A stretch of DNA of 64,000 nucleotides from NCBI GenBank assembly GCA_026210745.1, contig CP110632.1, forward strand, positions 1,302,001 through 1,366,000, written 5' to 3'. The notes beneath the pieces were generated by a model. That model saw only the letters and a program-made list of their open reading frames with translations, was not told where the DNA came from and did not search any database. The position numbers and the translations under genes are program-made. Numbering within the stretch: position 1 is the first letter of the stretch; every line of letters starts with the position of its first letter. Source of the stretch: Exobasidium rhododendri. Its lineage: Eukaryota > Basidiomycota > Exobasidiomycetes > Exobasidiales > Exobasidiaceae. Shown piece by piece: positions 21,449-32,008 of this stretch.

Positions 21449-22310
21449 TTTAGATAGGGCTCCCTCGACAACGCTTCGTCGAGCTCAAGTCTGGGCGGGC
21501 TATGATTGACTGGCAGTCTTTCCTTCATTCGAGCTGTCTCCCTGCCCTTCCCCATCCCCTTCCCCATCCCCTTCCCCCACCCCCTCTTGCTCTTTTTCTT
21601 CTAGTTGTCAAATGACATCTTCGCGCGAATAGCAATGTAGGCCCCTTCAGTCCTCGTCGTTACACATCGATGAAGTCATTTGCGCCCACTTGCATCCGTG
21701 CGATCGAGGCGAAACCCCTCTTCATTCTCATTCTGACAGTAAGCGGTGCCATTGAGATTGTATCTACGGCGTTTATTTGATTGTCGCCCTTGACTCACTT
21801 TCCACACACAGGACTAGTCCCGGTGAAGACTTGAGACCGGCCCTTCTTTACATGTGGTACTGTACGGTACTTTGGATGCACTGGACACGCTAGTCGTGCC
21901 ACTTTATCATACATCCATTTTTATTTCCCTTATTGTGTTTTTTTGTTTAGAGTGCCGCCGCTCGAAGCTAGCGGCGCACTTGCTTCCCGCAAAAGAAAGA
22001 CAAAAACGGCGTTTCCGGTAAATTGTGCGTCATGACCGCGCAGAGGAGGAGAGGCCTCTCTTCTCGAAAGGGAGAATAGCGAGGCTAGTAAGTAAGCAAA
22101 GGTCGTGTGCATAAAAGATCATATTTGCTTGGAGGAGCGTCAGATCACTTGGTGCGAGGTACAAGTATAACAAGGGGAGTGCGAAAAGGCGCAGTATATT
22201 GAACCCGCTTCCTCCTCCTCTCTCCCCTTCTCGCTCTGCTTCCTCCCTGCTTTTGTTTTATCACCCCCCTTTTGTCACAGCCTCGTCCTGCCCCGAACTT
22301 GTTGCAAAGC
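21449..22310. other. Intergenic region with repeated C-rich motif
   Basis: Near 21545-21590 a CCCCTTCCCCATC unit is repeated about three times. The remainder is AT-richer and should hold the amino-acid permease promoter. A pyrimidine tract ends near 22280; the TTTTGTCACAG at about 22270-22280 could be a 3' splice site of a 5'UTR intron. Confidence 0.4.
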
Positions 22311-23905
22311 ATGTCATCTGAAGGAGAGACTCATCGAGAGGATATCAAGCTCTTCAGTAATGAAAAGGTAGAATCAGAACTAGCGAACAATGACGCAAAG
22401 GGGCCGCAGGAAAGAAAAGAATATGACTACCAGGTGGAAAAGCAAACCGAGGGTGCGGAAAAGTTCCATCGACTCGGGTGGCTGCAGCTGGTCGTCGTCC
22501 TGATCGTCGAGGCGATTGCTCTGGGAAGTCTCAGTATTCCGTCTGCCTTTGCTACTCTGGGCATGGTAGCAGGTGTCCTGCTGAGCGTCGGAATAGGGCT
22601 CATCTGCATCTACACCTCGATTGTAGTGGGCCAGGTCAAGCTCAAATATCCTGCAGTGCAACATTACTCCGACGTGGGCCCACTGATGGCAGGCAGGTAC
22701 ACTCGTTGGGGCAAGGTTTTGAAGGAAGTGATGGGCGTCATGTTCGTCCTCCAGCTGGTTTTGCTAGTCGGATCACACACGTTGACCGGCACCATCGCAT
22801 GGACGACCATCACCGACTCGTCTATTTGCTCCCTTGTCTTTGGAATCGTCTCTGCTATTCTTCTCTTCTTGCTGGCCATCCCGCCTAGCTTCTCAGAAAT
22901 GGCAATACTTGGATACGTGGACTTTGTCTCCATCATCGCCGCCATCATAATCACCCTGGTTGCTTCCGGTGTCCGCGCAGACAAGCAGCCGGGCGGTGAA
23001 GCAGCCGTGGACTGGTCTGCCTTTCCTGCTCCTGGAACCACCTTTGCCGATGCAATGATTGCGGTGACGAATATCGTCTTTGCTTATTCGTTTGCCGTCT
23101 GTCAGTTCAGCTTCATGGAAGAGATGCACACGCCGAGTGGTGAGTGCTGTGAAATTGGTGACTTCGAAGAGATGTCAGGTTTCCTTGTGCTGACCGTACT
23201 TGACCTTGAATCACTGTGATTCAAGACTACGTGAAGTCGGTGTGGACGCTGGGTCTGGTGGAGATTGCCATCTACACGATCACGGGAGGAGTCGGGTATG
23301 CCCTCATAGGGAGCACTGTCCAGAGTCCTGCGTTGCTGTCAGCGGGTACGCTCATCTCCAGGATTGCCTTTGGAGTCGCTCTGCCTGTCATTTTCATCTC
23401 GGGCAGTATCAATTCGGTGGTGATTGGACGGTACATCATGGATCGGGCCTATGCAAACAGCGTCGTCAAGTATGTAAACACATACAAGGGTTGGAGTGTA
23501 TGGCTCGCAATGATAGGTACAATCACGATCATCGCATGGGTGATTGCCGAGGCGATCCCCTTTTTCAACGATCTCCTCTCCATCACGAGTTCCTTGGTGA
23601 GTAAAGGTACGCATCGCACTTTGCATGTCCTTCTCTGACCGCTCTCTCCCGTCTCTTCTCTCCCTCTACAGTTCATCTCAGGCTTCTCCTTTTACTTCCC
23701 CGGCATCATGTGGTTCACTTTGATCAGGGAGGGAGGCTGCTTCTCTAGTCGGAAGAACATCATGCTCACTCTCGCCAATGCAGGCTGCATCCTCATTGGA
23801 TTCATCATCCTAGTGGCAGGCTTCTATGCCAGTGTGGTGGACATTCAGCGGCAGTACACCGACGGAACGGTGAGGGGAAGCTTCACCTGTGCAAAGATCA
23901 GCTAG
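22311..23905 (+). CDS. Amino-acid permease, AAAP family
   Basis: Three exons in phase: 22311-23139, 23226-23596 and 23672-23905, giving 477 residues. A polar, cytosolic N-terminus of about 50 residues is followed by about eleven hydrophobic helices, starting with LGWLQLVVVLIVEAIALGSLSIPSAF split across the first helix and its conserved kink (GSLSIPSAFATLG). Further along come a short YPAVQHYSDVGPLMAG loop and CQFSFMEEMHTPSGDYVKSV in the middle. This matches the fungal Mtr/N-type neutral and aromatic amino-acid transporter branch of the transmembrane amino-acid transporter family. It is expected at the plasma membrane or vacuole; substrate specificity is not readable. The SGEMH-like loop with a proline before the second exon is typical of the branch. 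Confidence 0.9.
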
Positions 23906-24077
23906 ATGCGGTGCTCGCGAGTGGGCAAGGATAGAGTGCCGTTTGTATTTCATGTAATTAATAGGGAGGGAAAAGATTATCAGTCGTAGATAATTTATGC
24001 TACTCATCGAAGCAAGAGAGGAGGGACAGAGGTATGAAGGGATGTAGTAGAGGAAGAAGGCAGGTCTATGGTGGTGC

Positions 24078-25124
24078 CTACTTGCAGATTCCCTTTTCAA
24101 AGAATCGATTGGCAGTGGCGACGACTGCTTCTTCGACCGTACGTGGCTTCCAGCCAAGCGCCAGGGCTTTCGCATTAGAGATTTCCTCCTCTCGACCAAT
24201 CTGAACGGCTGCGGCATGCAACTGACTCGAAAGGAGAGCGCCGAACTTGACAATCCAGTCCGGGAGTTCTCGTGTGGGCGTCTTGGAGGCCTTGCCACCT
24301 AGCTCAGCCTTGAGAGCCTTGGAAATTTGAAGTAGTGAGAATGACTGCGGTTGTGCATTCGCCAGGTATCGCTCTCCGTTCGCCTCCGGCTTGGACATGG
24401 CGAGAAGGTGCAAGGAAGCGACGTCCCGTACGTCCACGACACCAAATGCTACCCGGGGAACAAGCGGGAATTTCCCGTTCAGCATCTGCCTCACCAAGTC
24501 GCAGGTCGTTGATGTATCCTGCGGCCTTATTTGTGGTCCGAAGACTGCCACTGGATTCACGGTGGCAAATTCTAGCCCTCTTCCCTCTCCTTCCTTGATA
24601 TACTGCCAGGCTGCTTCCTCTGCCAACGTCTTTGACTTGACGTATGCACTCACACTTGGCCCGTGAACGTCTGTCCAGTCTGCTTCATCGTATACGCCTG
24701 TCCTCTTCGGCTTGTTCCCATACGCAACAGCGGCCACCGAGCTTGTGATCACCACCCTTTTGCATGTGCCAGACTGTTTTGCCGCCCGAAGCACACGCAA
24801 CGTGCCTTCCTTTGCCGGTCTGATCAGTTCCATTTCATCTTTTGGCTCCGAGGCAGGGAAGGGAGACGCAATGTGTAGCACGTATTCGACTCCCTGAGCT
24901 GCTTCGTCCCAGCCGTCGTCCTTTAGCAGGTCAGCTTTCGCAAACTCGATCTTGTCGTAGTCGATCGTAGCGTCGAAATCTTTCAGGGCAGCGAGGATGA
25001 GCTCTTTTTTGGCGTCATTCCGAATAGTCGTGCGGACGCGGTAGCCCTGTTGGATGGCCTGGTGAATCACATGAAGACCGATGAAGGATGAACCTCCCGT
25101 GACGAGAACGAGAGAAGAGGACAT
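24078..25124 (-). CDS. NAD(P)-dependent reductase of the extended SDR family (GRE2/cinnamoyl-CoA reductase type)
   Basis: A single exon of 348 residues. The Rossmann motif TGGSSFIG is at residue 9, then RTTIRND, ADLLKDDGWDEA, VLHIASPFP, VVITSSVAAVAYG with the catalytic Ser, and YVKSK (Tyr-x-x-x-Lys). FATVNPVAVFGPQI follows. Yeast GRE2 reduces methylglyoxal and isovaleraldehyde; the plant homologues act on phenylpropanoids or flavonoids. The real fungal substrate is unknown. The first ATG at 25124 gives the expected short N-terminus before the Rossmann strand. It is convergent with the permease gene, 172 bases between stops. Confidence 0.92.
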   Translation of the reverse strand: MSSSLVLVTGGSSFIGLHVIHQAIQQGYRVRTTIRNDAKKELILAALKDFDATIDYDKIEFAKADLLKDDGWDEAAQGVEYVLHIASPFPASEPKDEMELIRPAKEGTLRVLRAAKQSGTCKRVVITSSVAAVAYGNKPKRTGVYDEADWTDVHGPSVSAYVKSKTLAEEAAWQYIKEGEGRGLEFATVNPVAVFGPQIRPQDTSTTCDLVRQMLNGKFPLVPRVAFGVVDVRDVASLHLLAMSKPEANGERYLANAQPQSFSLLQISKALKAELGGKASKTPTRELPDWIVKFGALLSSQLHAAAVQIGREEEISNAKALALGWKPRTVEEAVVATANRFFEKGICK

Positions 25125-25175
25125 GTCTAAACACTGAGGCGCTTATCGGGGTAGAGGGAAAGGCTGTCTCCCTCG

Positions 25176-25182
25176 TTATATA
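25176..25182 (-). promoter_or_regulatory. TATA-like box of the GRE2-type reductase
   Basis: TATATAA on the minus strand, 52 bases before the ATG. It is closer than usual, so the 5' leader would be short. Confidence 0.4.
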
Positions 25183-25422
25183 GATACGTCCAAATCTCAC
25201 CGATGACTGTCGCTTTTATTTTATCGCCGCGGACATCCAGTGAGACATTGAGATGCTAAGGGCGCGTGAATCGCACTGACGCGCGAGCCGCCGCCGTGGC
25301 CTCCCTTTTCGTTTCTTTAGTCGGAATAAAGATATAGACTTCTTGTCGCGCGATGTCTACTACCATCTCTTCCAAGGGTAGGTGCTTTTGAAAACGCGAT
25401 CTGAGCGCAAAGTGGAGCATCG

Positions 25423-28051
25423 ATGGTGCTCCTTGTCAAGCTCAAGAACCCAAACAGGAGATCAGCGCCGTCGGGACATCTCTCGCAAGTCTTGGCAGCT
25501 GCATCTCCAGCTGGGGAGAACGAATCGTCGCAAGAGTACAAGAGCGCAATAGAAGAGGAAGATGCATCGCATGCAGAGTCTGGCAACGACGACAGTGCAC
25601 TCGACGACCTGACCAATGCATTAGAAAGGGCACAGATCAAGACGGTGGATGTCGAGACCCTGAAAGAGAGACGTTCGCCTACTAGGCCCGCGGTAGATGT
25701 TTTACTGGCGCCTGCTGTCTTGGGACATCGATGGGTGCGTACCAGATCCAACTCGTTCGTGGTGGAGCGGCCAGAGCGAGTCAGAGCCGTCTCTCTGGGG
25801 ATTGCAGCCATAGCAGGAAAACACCAGAGCCAAACGGAGAAGGACCAGCTTCAACTGGATGATCTCACCGGCCATCTCGCCACTCTAACCGTAGAAGGTG
25901 ACAGCGCGAAGAAAAGCTCCCTCCCCCTTGCCGTGCTCCTATCGCAGAAGACATTATCTCTCACAGCGCCCAATGCAGCACTCAAGATGATTCATGCACT
26001 CGACGAGGAGTATCTGTTCGTAGAGGAAGCAGACCAGACAGTTCCACCTTCTTTCTCTTCCTCCACCATTTCCTATTCGTCTTTCCTCGAGAAGCTTTGC
26101 TCCCAAGCACCACATGAGGTACCGCCTGCCGCTAAAAGCACTCGAATAGGACTGTCTCCGGTGAAAGTGGAAGGCAATGATCATTCTCAAGCATTTGCAG
26201 AATCTCATCCATCGGAAATCCCGGCACATCTCCCGCAAGGAGATCTGTACCTGTGCGGTCCTCGAGAGACAAAGTCCAGCTCAAGCCTTCATGTCGACGC
26301 TACTAGTACCGGCAATGCGCCGCTGAAAGAGGGGACAACAGTGGTGCTCGGTGAGCTCCCCCACACGTCCGAAGCAGGCACCCCGAAAGTGTCACTGAAA
26401 CACGATGAAGGAAAAGAGGCTTGGCTGAAGGGAGGGTCTCGAGGAGCCATTGAGGCAGCACTGGGCACTGCTTGTGCTGCGGTCGATCGTGTAGTCTGCG
26501 CCTCTCTTGGAATCCACCCAGACGTAGAGAGCTCACTGCGAAGCATCGACATCCAACAGTTGCATCAGACTGGATCGAAGAGCAAGAAAGATGACGGCGA
26601 CGCTCCGACTGAACCTGCTTTGCGCTCTTTCGTCCTTGTCCGACCTCCGGGACATCATTGCAATGCCACCCAGCCGTCTGGTTTCTGCTGGGTGAACAAC
26701 GTAGCTGTCATGGCAGCACATGCATACAAGGAGCATGGCATCGATCGAGTCGCCATCTTGGACTTTGACTTGCATCATGGCAGTGAGTATGTTTGTGGAA
26801 CGAATGGAGTCTTGAAGTACTCACACTCACGAACTCATTATTCTACTAAATGATCAGATGGCACGCAAGCGATCGCATGGAGGATTAATGCAGACACCGT
26901 CCGACTGGATCTAGAGAGCGAGGCAAAGAGAAAGGCTACACAGGCCGAGTTCGACAGAAAGGCCAGAAAGGGAAGAAAGTCAGGAGGAGACTCGACGTTG
27001 GAAGTGCCCCAACCCAAGCGAGGGCTCAAGGTCTTCTACGGCTCTCTGCATGACATTGAGAGCTTTCCGTGCGAGGATGGGAATAAAGAGCTGATCACGG
27101 ATGCCAGCATGTGTATCGAAGGTGCCCATGGACAGTGGATCTGGAACAGTGAGTACCGAGACGTTGACCCTTTCCCCCTTTTGGCTGTGATGTGTAGTGG
27201 AAAGGTGGTGTCGGCCTCGCTCCTTCTTTCTGCGATTCCAAGTAAAAGGTCTGAAAGAGTGCTCGTTCACTTTCGATGCTTTAGAACAAGATTGATTGGC
27301 TCTCTACATTCCAATCCTGAGCTCGATCATGCAGGTGCTTACTGAGCGTGTCCGTATCTTATGTATGCTGATTCTCTTGCCTTTGTCTGTATCGTCAGTC
27401 CACCTCGATGCTCACACTTCTCCTCAAGATGCGCGACGACTCTACGACGAAAAGTACTCTCAACTGATACAGAAGGCAAGAGAATTCTTTGAAAGGACGT
27501 CTTCTTCACCTGAAACCAGTCTCCTTCTCATTTCTGCCGGCTTCGACGCCAACATGCACGAGCAGGCAGGAATGCAACGTCATGGCAAGAGTGTCCCTCC
27601 GCGATTCTATGAAGATTTCACGAGGGACGTCGTCGCCTTGTCCGAAGAGTTTTGCAAAGGGAAGTGCGTCTCTATCCTGGAAGGTGGCTATTCAGATCGA
27701 GCATTGACGAGCGGCGCCATCGCTCACCTCGTCGGGCTGGGTGTGCCAGACATGAGCGAAGAACTCTATCAGCCGAGTAATCTCTACCAACTGGAAAGAC
27801 TAGCAAAGAACGCCTTTACGATGCAGCAACCCAGAAGAAAGCACGATGCCCTTTCCAAAGAGGGTGTCTGGCTGGAGTACGTGCTAGAAGCATTTCGACG
27901 AGTGGAAGAGGAGTGTGGAGAGAGGAGGGTCACCAGCGAGAACGGAGGATCAGCGCCCGTCACTCCGAGTCGAGTCATGTTGGATGAACTGTGGAAGAGC
28001 CCACGAGAGAAGAGGAGCGCCGGAAGAGGAGGAGTCAGTCCGTCCAAGTAG
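25423..28051 (+). CDS. HOS3: HOS3-like histone deacetylase
   Basis: Three exons in phase: 25423-26782, 26858-27148 and 27399-28051, giving 767 residues. The catalytic core has RPPGHHCNATQPSGFCWVNN with His411 and His412, ILDFDLHHGNGTQAIAW across the first splice site, SLHDIESFPCEDG, WNIHLDAHTSPQDARRLYDE across the second, and LISAGFDANMHEQAG. Early LGHRWVRTRSNSFVVERPER is also conserved in the Hos3 branch. HOS3-type enzymes are fungal Zn-dependent lysine deacetylases distinct from Rpd3 and Hda1. A possible short upstream exon (25354-25377, MSTTISSK) could splice in with a 40-base intron, which is very short; I start at the ATG at 25423. The 250-base second intron is unusually long here. Confidence 0.9.
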
Positions 28052-28128
28052 AGCAGATTTAGTGAATTTCAATGTAGCATAAAAGATACCCCCCCTTTCT
28101 TATTTATAGAAGTACATATTTCCCCACC

Positions 28129-29379
28129 TCACTTCTTCACTGGTGGCTTGATCGAGCGACGGGCAAAGAGATAATTGTACGCATCCATGGTGTCACTAAA
28201 AGAGAGGTTTGAAAGTCACGAGTCAGTCTCGCTCTCCTTCGCAATTTAGCAAAGACCTGCCACACTCACCTGATCGTCTGCAGTACCTCTTCTGGCATTT
28301 GCTTCTTTGCCTTTGATTTTGCTCGGGAGTCTGCCTCGGTCTCTGTGTCGCCTTCACTGGAAGCCGTATCCGAGAGTCCACCACCACTGTGACGTCTTCT
28401 ACCTGCGTCTTCCGCTTCCTTGTCGATTGGAGTCTCCTTCTTGAAGCCAGTGCTGTTCTCTGCTGCATTGTGATACGTTCCCCACGCTGCAAACTCTTCC
28501 ACTGGCCCACTCTCCCAAGACAACATAGCTTCGTCGAAAGGAATGCCCAGTGCCGAACAGTACTCCGAGAGGACGTGGTCCGGGTTCGCTAGAAGCACCG
28601 AAGCATCGATGAGAGGAGGTGGTTGTGGTTGAGGTTGAATCTGACCGGGGAAAGTGTGACTTTGATCGTCTTCTGGTGCGGTGTGGAATGTGGACTTTGG
28701 GTTGGATATCCAGTCGTACAGCAGTTTCAACTCAGCGAAGCCGGCTTCCGCACCGTCAAAGTATTCGAACCCGGCTGCCTTTTCTTGGACACACTTCCAG
28801 TAGCTGGGGATACTCTTTTGAGGCGTTCGAATGAGGAATGTGTGCTTGAATCGACGCAGTAAGTCGATGGGCAGGACGGTAGGATTCTCCAACGGGCCAG
28901 GCAGCGAGGCTCCCTTGGCGTTGGGCTTGTAGACAGTCGAGTCGGGATGCAAGGCCTTGAGTGTCTGAGCAGAGAAGACGTACTGTGCCATGTCCTGTGT
29001 GAGGGACAAGTGGGAGCGTAAGGAAGAGTCAGAAAAACTTTAAATTCAAATGCTCCCCCAAACACATCGAACCCACCTTGATGAAGATGTACTGGCAGGC
29101 CTCTTTGCCCTTTGCCAAATTTGAATTGTAATTCTTCTCCTCTAGTAGCGACTTGAGCGTATTCTCGATTGTGGAATTCCAGCTGGTCTCGTCTGCCTTG
29201 CATCGCTCGTCGTCGTATCGTTGACAAGGTCGGTCCTTTCCAAAGTAGAATGGCATGCTCAACGGCTCATGAAAGCTTCTGGTGTCCTTTCTCTGCATAA
29301 ATGCTCGTTCTGTTGCCGTGCTGCAACTTCTTGGCACACACCATATGATGATTGGTGTTGGTTCTGATTTGGCCATCAT
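28129..29379 (-). CDS. Sulfotransferase-like P-loop protein (fungal family, function unknown)
   Basis: Three exons in phase: 29379-29077, 28994-28270 and 28195-28129, giving 364 residues. The N-terminus IIIWCVPRSCSTATERAFMQ fits the PAPS-binding P-loop of sulfotransferases (PRSxST), followed by FHEPLSMPFYFG. A strand FKHTFLIRTPQKSIPSYW corresponds to the 3'-phosphate-binding region with the Arg and Ser. A LANPDHVLSEYCSALGIPFDEAMLSW segment is typical of this fungal family. The acidic, Ser-rich part near residue 300 is probably a disordered insertion. Members of this family are common in fungi but uncharacterised, and are often misnamed after branched-chain aminotransferase. The last exon (21 codons) is short, but its frame and the DAYNYLFARRSIKP ending are consistent. 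Confidence 0.85.
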
Positions 29380-29716
29380 CGTGTAGGTGTGGGTGCGTGT
29401 GGGCGAGGTGGTGTGGGAGAGCAGAGTTAAGGGCGAGCACCTCTGCCTGCATGTAATTTCAGCGCCTCTTCCAGGGAGCAGGGATGTGTGTCGCTCGGTC
29501 TTTGCCTGCATTTGACATGACGTGATAGGGCAGTTCTTCCTGCACTCTTTGTTGCTACGTCTGTGCGCGCCATATGTGACCCGCGGGCCTACTCCTCCTC
29601 CTTCGCGTGGCTGCGAAGATCGTAGGAGTGCAACAACAGCCTTGGCGTGCCACGACTCGTCGTCGACACGGACTACTCCGCTCTTCCTTGTGTTTCGCAC
29701 ACATACACTACTAAGG
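29380..29716. other. Divergent promoter region between the P-loop and PhzF-like genes
   Basis: The frame of the PhzF-like gene is open upstream to 29522 and that of the P-loop gene to 29700, but neither extension shows conserved sequence. I treat the stretch as regulatory. Confidence 0.45.
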
Positions 29717-30682
29717 ATGGCCTATACGCTGCCGTTCCATCAGGTGGACGTCTTCACAGCGGTGCCATACAAGGGTAATCCTGTGGCTGTGGTGAATGCT
29801 CTGGATGCATCTGTACACCTCACTGACGAGGCGATGATCCAATTTGCAAATTGGACAAACTTGTCGGAGACGACGTTTCTTCTTCCTCCTTTGAATGCAT
29901 CCACTGCTGACTATAGACTTCGGATCTTCACGACTCACAACGAGTTACCATTCGCTGGCCACCCCACAATTGGTAGTTGTAAGGCATTCTTGGCAGCAGG
30001 TGGGAAGCCGAGGAAGGCAGGTCAAGTGACACAAGAATGTGGATTAGGATTGATTGACCTGCGGCTAGACGAGGATGGCACCATCTCCTTTCTCGCTCCG
30101 TCTCTTCGAAAGACAGGCAGAGTAGACGAAAAGAGAATACAAGAAGCATGCAAAGCTATGCAGATCGATTCTAGCAGCATTTTAAGCGCAGAATGGATTG
30201 TGAATGGGCCAGAGTGGTTTGCTTTGCAGCTTACGAATGCACAGGCTGTCCTGGACGTCAACGTGAAAGCCCTGGAACACATCAAGGGTCAAGAGCTTTT
30301 GTGGGGAATTTGGGGAGAGTATGCGCCAGGCGGAGGGCCAGACGGAGCTAAAGTAGAGGTGCGCACGTTTGTCGAATCCGGGCAATGTGAAGATCCAGTA
30401 ACGGGCAGCTTCGCGTGAGTGTTTCTCTCTCTCTATGGCACCCGTGTGCAAAAATGCGCTGACCTTCCCGCACCTCACCTTCTCTTGATCGACAACAGTG
30501 CCGGACTGGCTACCTGGCAGCATACGCTAGCATCGAATAAAGACCGAGGAAGCAATTTCACCATTTCACAAGGCACTAAGTTGAAGCGCCAAGGAAGAAT
30601 ACAAGTGCAGCATCAGGGTCAAGACGAGATTTGGATCGGAGGCCAGGCGACCGTGTGCATCTCGGGCACTGTTTCATTCTGA
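29717..30682 (+). CDS. PhzF-like isomerase/epimerase family protein
   Basis: Two exons in phase: 29717-30414 and 30499-30682, giving 293 residues, the usual length. It starts at MAYTLPFHQVDVFTAVPYKGNPVAV split over the first strand and its conserved turn (VDVFTAVPYKGNPVAVV). LSETTFLL contains the Glu at the position of the PhzF catalytic acid. FTTHNELPFAGHPTIGS and SGQCEDPVTGSFAAGLATW are the other two signatures. The PhzF fold is a two-domain diaminopimelate-epimerase-like structure; apart from phenazine synthesis, most members have unknown substrates, including the yeast homologue. The intron falls in the conserved TGSFA motif. Confidence 0.93.
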
Positions 30683-31164
30683 TCGAGCACCAAAATCTCT
30701 CTACGATGCCCGCTCGTCAGGGAGATGAAAAGTCTGCTCTTTCACAGACGGAAGGACGTCCAATGCCCCGCAACTTTCATGCTCAAGCTAACAGGTGCAG
30801 AGATTGAATCCCAGGGGAAAGATTTGGCTCGTTGAATTCCCGCCTGAGGAGATTAAAAGAGAAGCACACAATATTGAAGATTCCTGCAGGAAAAAGGAAG
30901 CAAGGCAAGTGAGCGGAATAGAAGATTCCACGCTAGCATACCAACCGGTGTGGGGGTCGCGAGAGAGTAGTGTTGCTTTATCCCACCTAGCGCAGAAAGA
31001 GCGTTGATCCACCCCATGAGGATCTTTCCTGTTGCTACGGATCGTGAGGCTATAAAACCCACACGAAACGGGTCGCGTCGTACACAACAAACACCATATC
31101 CGAGCCAGGCCACCCTACTCCAACCTTTCTACCCTCTCTCCCTCCCTCCCTCTCTGTGCGCATC
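30683..31164. other. Promoter region of the HsbA gene
   Basis: No gene is visible. It contains the TATA box and a pyrimidine-rich leader upstream of 31165. Confidence 0.5.
31051..31057 (+). promoter_or_regulatory. TATA box of the HsbA gene
   Basis: TATAAAA lies 108 bases before the ATG, followed by a CT-rich tract (about 31110-31158). The arrangement matches that of the gene at 20706. Confidence 0.6.
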
Positions 31165-31754
31165 ATGCAACTATTTCACACCGCCATCTTCCTTGCTGTT
31201 GCCCTCGCTCTTGTCCGAGGTGACGTTGCTACCATCAAGACTGATGTTGCGAACATCGACGCAGCCGTCACTTCGCTCAATACTCAGCTTGCAAGTGATA
31301 ACATCAACTACGTCACGGCGCTCGGCATAGACTCGGCCGCCAAGAAGCTCGATACACAGGTCAAGCAAGGAACCACTGACGTCGGGGCCAACACGGATCC
31401 AGTCACTGATGCCGATGCAAGTGACATCATCACCAGCTTGACGGCGACTGAAAAGAATGTCAAGTCTGCCACCGATCGCTTGGTCGTGTTGAAGCCACAA
31501 TTCGATAGTCTGGGTGTTTCTGGCTTGGCGCAGACGGACATCAACAATCTAAGCACCGATACTCACGCTTTCGGACAAGCTCTTGTGGCCGTCACGCCAA
31601 CCGCTGAAAAGGATGCAGCTACAGCTCTGTGAGTGCAGTCTATGCGTGCCTTTTTCTAGTCACATCTTGCTGATAGCCCTGATCCCCACTACTATTGGAA
31701 AGTGCTGCCAAATTCGATGCCGACCTCGCCAATGCCAAAGCTGCTTATGCCTGA
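31165..31754 (+). CDS. hsbA: Hydrophobic surface-binding protein A (HsbA)
   Basis: Two exons in phase: 31165-31628 and 31703-31754, giving 171 residues. The signal peptide is about 19 residues (to VRG). The mature protein is helical, acidic and Ala/Thr-rich with no Cys: VATIKTDVANIDAAVTSLNTQ, a LGIDSAAKKLDTQVKQ helix, DADASDIITSL and AATAL joined to AAKFDADLANAKAAYA. This matches the HsbA family (cell wall galactomannoprotein-like), which binds hydrophobic surfaces and in Aspergillus recruits a cutinase to polyester. It is likely secreted into the medium or wall. A TATA box and CT tract suggest high expression. Confidence 0.9.
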
Positions 31755-32008
31755 GTGTCTCTCTGATGTATATAGGGACCGAGTGGTAGTGGAATGTACT
31801 CGATTCGATCTGTGCTTTCCACAATTTTATGCTGTGTTTGGTTATTCTGATCAGATAGTCTCGTAGCAGTAAAAGAAAGTCCTTGAAAATGGTGCTGCAA
31901 GGTATGAGTAAAGTACATGGCAAGCAGGTGGACAGTGGTGTGATTAGAAAGAAGTGGTTGAGACATACAGTATTACAGGAGAACGCTATGCAACAAGAAT
32001 CGAAGGGC
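31755..32008. terminator. Convergent 3' region between HsbA and the histidine kinase
   Basis: The two genes converge with about 250 bases between stops. The sequence is AT-richer than its surroundings and no gene is visible. Both transcripts must end here. Confidence 0.4.

Noticed and set aside
25354-25417. Possible first exon of the HOS3-like gene
   Set aside because: Phase works (MSTTISSK joined before MVLLVK) but the intron would be only 40 bases, so I kept the ATG at 25423.
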